Shown here: piece by piece, positions 21,458 through 23,470 of the stretch
How positions within the stretch are numbered: the first letter of the stretch is position 1
Layout of the letters: every line of letters starts with the position of its first letter
Assembly: GCA_036398215.1 (NCBI GenBank)
Contig: DASWHK010000093.1
Location: 1-23,470, forward strand
Length of the DNA stretch: 23,470 bases
From: DASWHK01 sp036398215
GTDB lineage: Bacteria > Acidobacteriota > UBA890
Direction: 5' to 3'
Position numbers and translations under genes: made by a program
Notes under the pieces: model-generated
Database searches by the model: none
Told to the model about the DNA's origin: nothing
The model's input: the letters and a program-made list of their open reading frames with translations, nothing else

Positions 21458-23470
21458 ATGGTGCCGATGCGTAGTGGAATGGTGATGCTGCTGCTTTCCT
21501 TGGTGCTGGCCTCCGGCCCCCAGCGCCAGGGGGTGCCGCGCTTCGAACTGGTGCAGCCGGAGCTGTTCGGCGAGGCCGGATCGCTGACCAACGCCTGGGC
21601 CGACTTCGACAACGACGGCGATTTCGACCTGTTCGTCGGCTTCGGGAACGTCCCGAACCGGCTGTACCGGAACGACGCCGGGACGTTCGCCGACGTGGCG
21701 GCGGAGGTCGGCCTCGCGGACCAGGAATCGACGCGGGCGGCGGCGTGGGGCGACTACGACGGCGATGGGCACCTGGACCTGTACGTCGGCTTCTCGGGCG
21801 CCGACGTGCCCAACCGTCTCTACCGCAACGATGGCGACGGCCGTCGCTTCACCGACGTCACCGCGGCCGCCGGCGCGCTCCTGCCGCTCGGCGCCACCCG
21901 CCAGGTCAGCTGGATCGACTACGACAACGACGGCGACCTCGACCTCTCGGTGGCCTTCCGCAACCTGCCCAACGCGCTGTTGCGCAACGACGGCGGCGCG
22001 TTCACCGAGGTCGGCGACGCCCTGGGCATCGCTGATCCGCGCCGCACCGTCGGTGCCGTCTGGTTCGATGTCGACCAGGACGGCGACCTCGACCAGTACG
22101 TCGCCAACATGGACGGCGACGCCAACGGCCTGTTCCGCAACGACGGCGAGCGCTTCGCCGACGTCGCCGCGGACCTGGGGCTGGACGACGGCGGCAGGCC
22201 GCTGGGCGACCGCGCCTACGGGAGCGTCCGGCCGAGCCTCGCCGATTACGACAGCGACGGCGACCTCGACGTCTTCCTCGCCAACTACGGGCCCAACGGG
22301 CTGCTCCGCAACGACGGCGAGAGCGGCTTCACCAATGTCGCAGCGTCGGCCGGCCTGGCGATCGACTCCCGCTACGACAGCGGGGCCTGGGGTGATTGGG
22401 ACAACGACGGCCTGCCGGACCTCTACGTCAACGGCACGATCGGCGGCGGCACGGTCTATCGCGACTACCTGTTCCACAACGAGGGCGATGCCTTTGCCGA
22501 CGTGACGCCGCCGCTGCTGCTCGCCCAGAACGCCGATCACGGCGTCCAGTGGGCCGACTTCGACGGCGACGGCGACCTCGACCTGGCGCTGACCGGCAGC
22601 GGCGCCGAAGGCATGACCCACTTGCTCCGCAACTTGCTGGCGCCGGAGCGCGCCCGCCGCTCGGTGCAGGTGCTCGTGCTCGACGACCGCGGGCATTACA
22701 CGCGCGCCGGCGCCGAGGTGCGGCTGTACGCGGCGGGCACGCGTGACCTGCTCGGCATGGGCATCGTCGACACCGGCTCCGGCTACGACTCGCAGAACGC
22801 CCTGCCGGTCCACCTCGGCGCGCCGGGAGAGGACAGGGTCGACGTCGAGGTCACGTTCCTGACCGGGCGCGGCCGCGAGGTGGTGAAGGTAGAAGGCGTG
22901 GCTCCGGGGGCCGGGGCAGGCCGCCCCCTCGTCGTGCGCGCGCCTGCCGGCGTCGATCCCGCCGCCGGGGCCGGGCGCCCGATCGTGGTGCGCGCCCCCG
23001 GCGACCCCGCGGCTGCTGGACCGATCGTGGCGACGAGCTTCAATGGCGAGCGCGGACCCGGGCGGCGTAGCCCGGACGCCACCGGAGTTGCCGCCGGCGG
23101 CTCGATCGCGCCCCCGGGCGCGGCCGACAACTGGCCGCAGTGGCGCGGCCCCGGTGGCCTGGGAATCGCCGAGGGCAGCTACCCGGACACCTGGTCGGCG
23201 AGCGAAGGCATCGTCTGGAAGGCCGAGATCCCCGGCCGCGGCCACTCGTCGCCGGTCGTCTGGGGCGAGCGGGTGTTCCTGACGACGTCGATCGCGGGGA
23301 CCCACTTGCCCGGTCGCCTCGCCCCCGACCACCTCGGCTTCGACCTGCAGCCCGGCTACCTGCACCCGGACAGCGTCGGCGTCGATTACGAGCACCGGCT
23401 TGCGGTGCTCGCCGTCGATGCCGACACCGGCGCCATCCTCTGGGAGCGCACGGTCCACGACGGCCCCGTC
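21458..23470 (+). CDS. Secreted VCBS/ASPIC-UnbV protein fused to PQQ-type beta-propeller (3' end outside window)
   Basis: One uninterrupted frame of 671 codons runs to the window edge. Residues 1 to about 20 form a signal peptide (several nearby ATGs; 21458 is the first and no strong ribosome-binding site decides). Seven calcium-loop repeats of the type D-x-D-x-D-G-D-x-D start at residues 50, 99, 154, 204, 263, 313 and 367, forming a VCBS/FG-GAP (CRTAC1-like) propeller. Residues about 398-480 are an ASPIC/UnbV domain (GAEVRLYAAG, then DTGSGYDSQNALPVHLG). A Gly/Ala/Pro linker (482-555) contains a duplicated 12-residue unit (485-496 and 503-514). From 558 a second propeller begins: NWPQWRGPGGLGIAEGSYP, IPGRGHSSPVVWGERVFLTT and VDADTGAILWERTV, the N-terminal signature of PQQ-binding-like secreted proteins. 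The fused order is unusual. Probably extracellular or periplasmic. Confidence 0.85.
   Translation, partial: MVPMRSGMVMLLLSLVLASGPQRQGVPRFELVQPELFGEAGSLTNAWADFDNDGDFDLFVGFGNVPNRLYRNDAGTFADVAAEVGLADQESTRAAAWGDYDGDGHLDLYVGFSGADVPNRLYRNDGDGRRFTDVTAAAGALLPLGATRQVSWIDYDNDGDLDLSVAFRNLPNALLRNDGGAFTEVGDALGIADPRRTVGAVWFDVDQDGDLDQYVANMDGDANGLFRNDGERFADVAADLGLDDGGRPLGDRAYGSVRPSLADYDSDGDLDVFLANYGPNGLLRNDGESGFTNVAASAGLAIDSRYDSGAWGDWDNDGLPDLYVNGTIGGGTVYRDYLFHNEGDAFADVTPPLLLAQNADHGVQWADFDGDGDLDLALTGSGAEGMTHLLRNLLAPERARRSVQVLVLDDRGHYTRAGAEVRLYAAGTRDLLGMGIVDTGSGYDSQNALPVHLGAPGEDRVDVEVTFLTGRGREVVKVEGVAPGAGAGRPLVVRAPAGVDPAAGAGRPIVVRAPGDPAAAGPIVATSFNGERGPGRRSPDATGVAAGGSIAPPGAADNWPQWRGPGGLGIAEGSYPDTWSASEGIVWKAEIPGRGHSSPVVWGERVFLTTSIAGTHLPGRLAPDHLGFDLQPGYLHPDSVGVDYEHRLAVLAVDADTGAILWERTVHDGPV

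Noticed and set aside
21368..23458. A 696-codon minus-strand open frame opposite the VCBS-PQQ gene
   Set aside because: Its repeats (EVAVVV-like) are the mirror of the calcium-loop repeats on the plus strand, which has the recognisable domains.

Overview
This is a high-GC window of bacterial chromosome, and an Acidobacteriota origin fits best (perhaps a Thermoanaerobaculia-like lineage; inferred from gene content, not from a marker gene). The pointers are three copies of a PadR regulator overlapping a large orphan permease of the acidobacterial duplicated type (two MacB_PCD/FtsX halves, no ATPase), a Hanks-type kinase fusion, six-bladed propeller lipoproteins and a VCBS/ASPIC-PQQ secreted protein. 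No rRNA, tRNA, CRISPR array or intact insertion sequence was seen.

Layout. 2-1765: 3' part of an alpha/beta-hydrolase/Ser-Thr kinase fusion. 1868-2341: an exported rhodanese lipoprotein with an in-frame TGA exactly where the catalytic cysteine of the CxxGxR loop belongs, followed 21 nt later by a hairpin matching the bacterial SECIS pattern. It is annotated here as a probable selenoprotein and is the most unusual item in the window. 2586-5896: PadR-permease locus 1 with its own promoter, palindrome and tandem repeats. 5970-7496: a promoter, an unknown 4-TM protein and a MacB/LolD-type ATPase without a dedicated permease. 7547-8364 (minus): a DUF948-like and a YtxH-like envelope or stress protein pair. 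8446-9220: a gene graveyard holding a frameshifted response-regulator tail, a methyltransferase cut at motif I and an amino-acid permease tail. 9405-12859 (minus): PadR-permease locus 2 with a four-copy tandem repeat in its leader. 12976-13794: a VanZ-like membrane gene with an in-frame amber codon and a propeller remnant. 13766-16945: PadR-permease locus 3. 16953-18394 (minus): an intact propeller lipoprotein and its promoter. 18551-19273 (minus): a VapBC/FitAB-type toxin-antitoxin pair. 19426-21278 (minus): hepT and mntA, with mntA overlapping the end of an ornithine cyclodeaminase-family gene. 21458-23470: a secreted VCBS-ASPIC protein fused in frame to a PQQ-type propeller, running off the window.

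How the parts work together. Each PadR probably represses its own promoter through the palindrome beside it and controls its permease through translational coupling (ATGA or GTGA overlaps). The lone ATPase at 6732 is a candidate energiser for these orphan permeases, but this is inference. The two toxin-antitoxin modules and the decayed gene pieces mark 8.4-9.4 kb, 13-13.8 kb and 18.5-20.3 kb as accessory DNA. The proposed selenoprotein needs SelA/SelB/SelC/SelD elsewhere in the genome, which this window cannot show.
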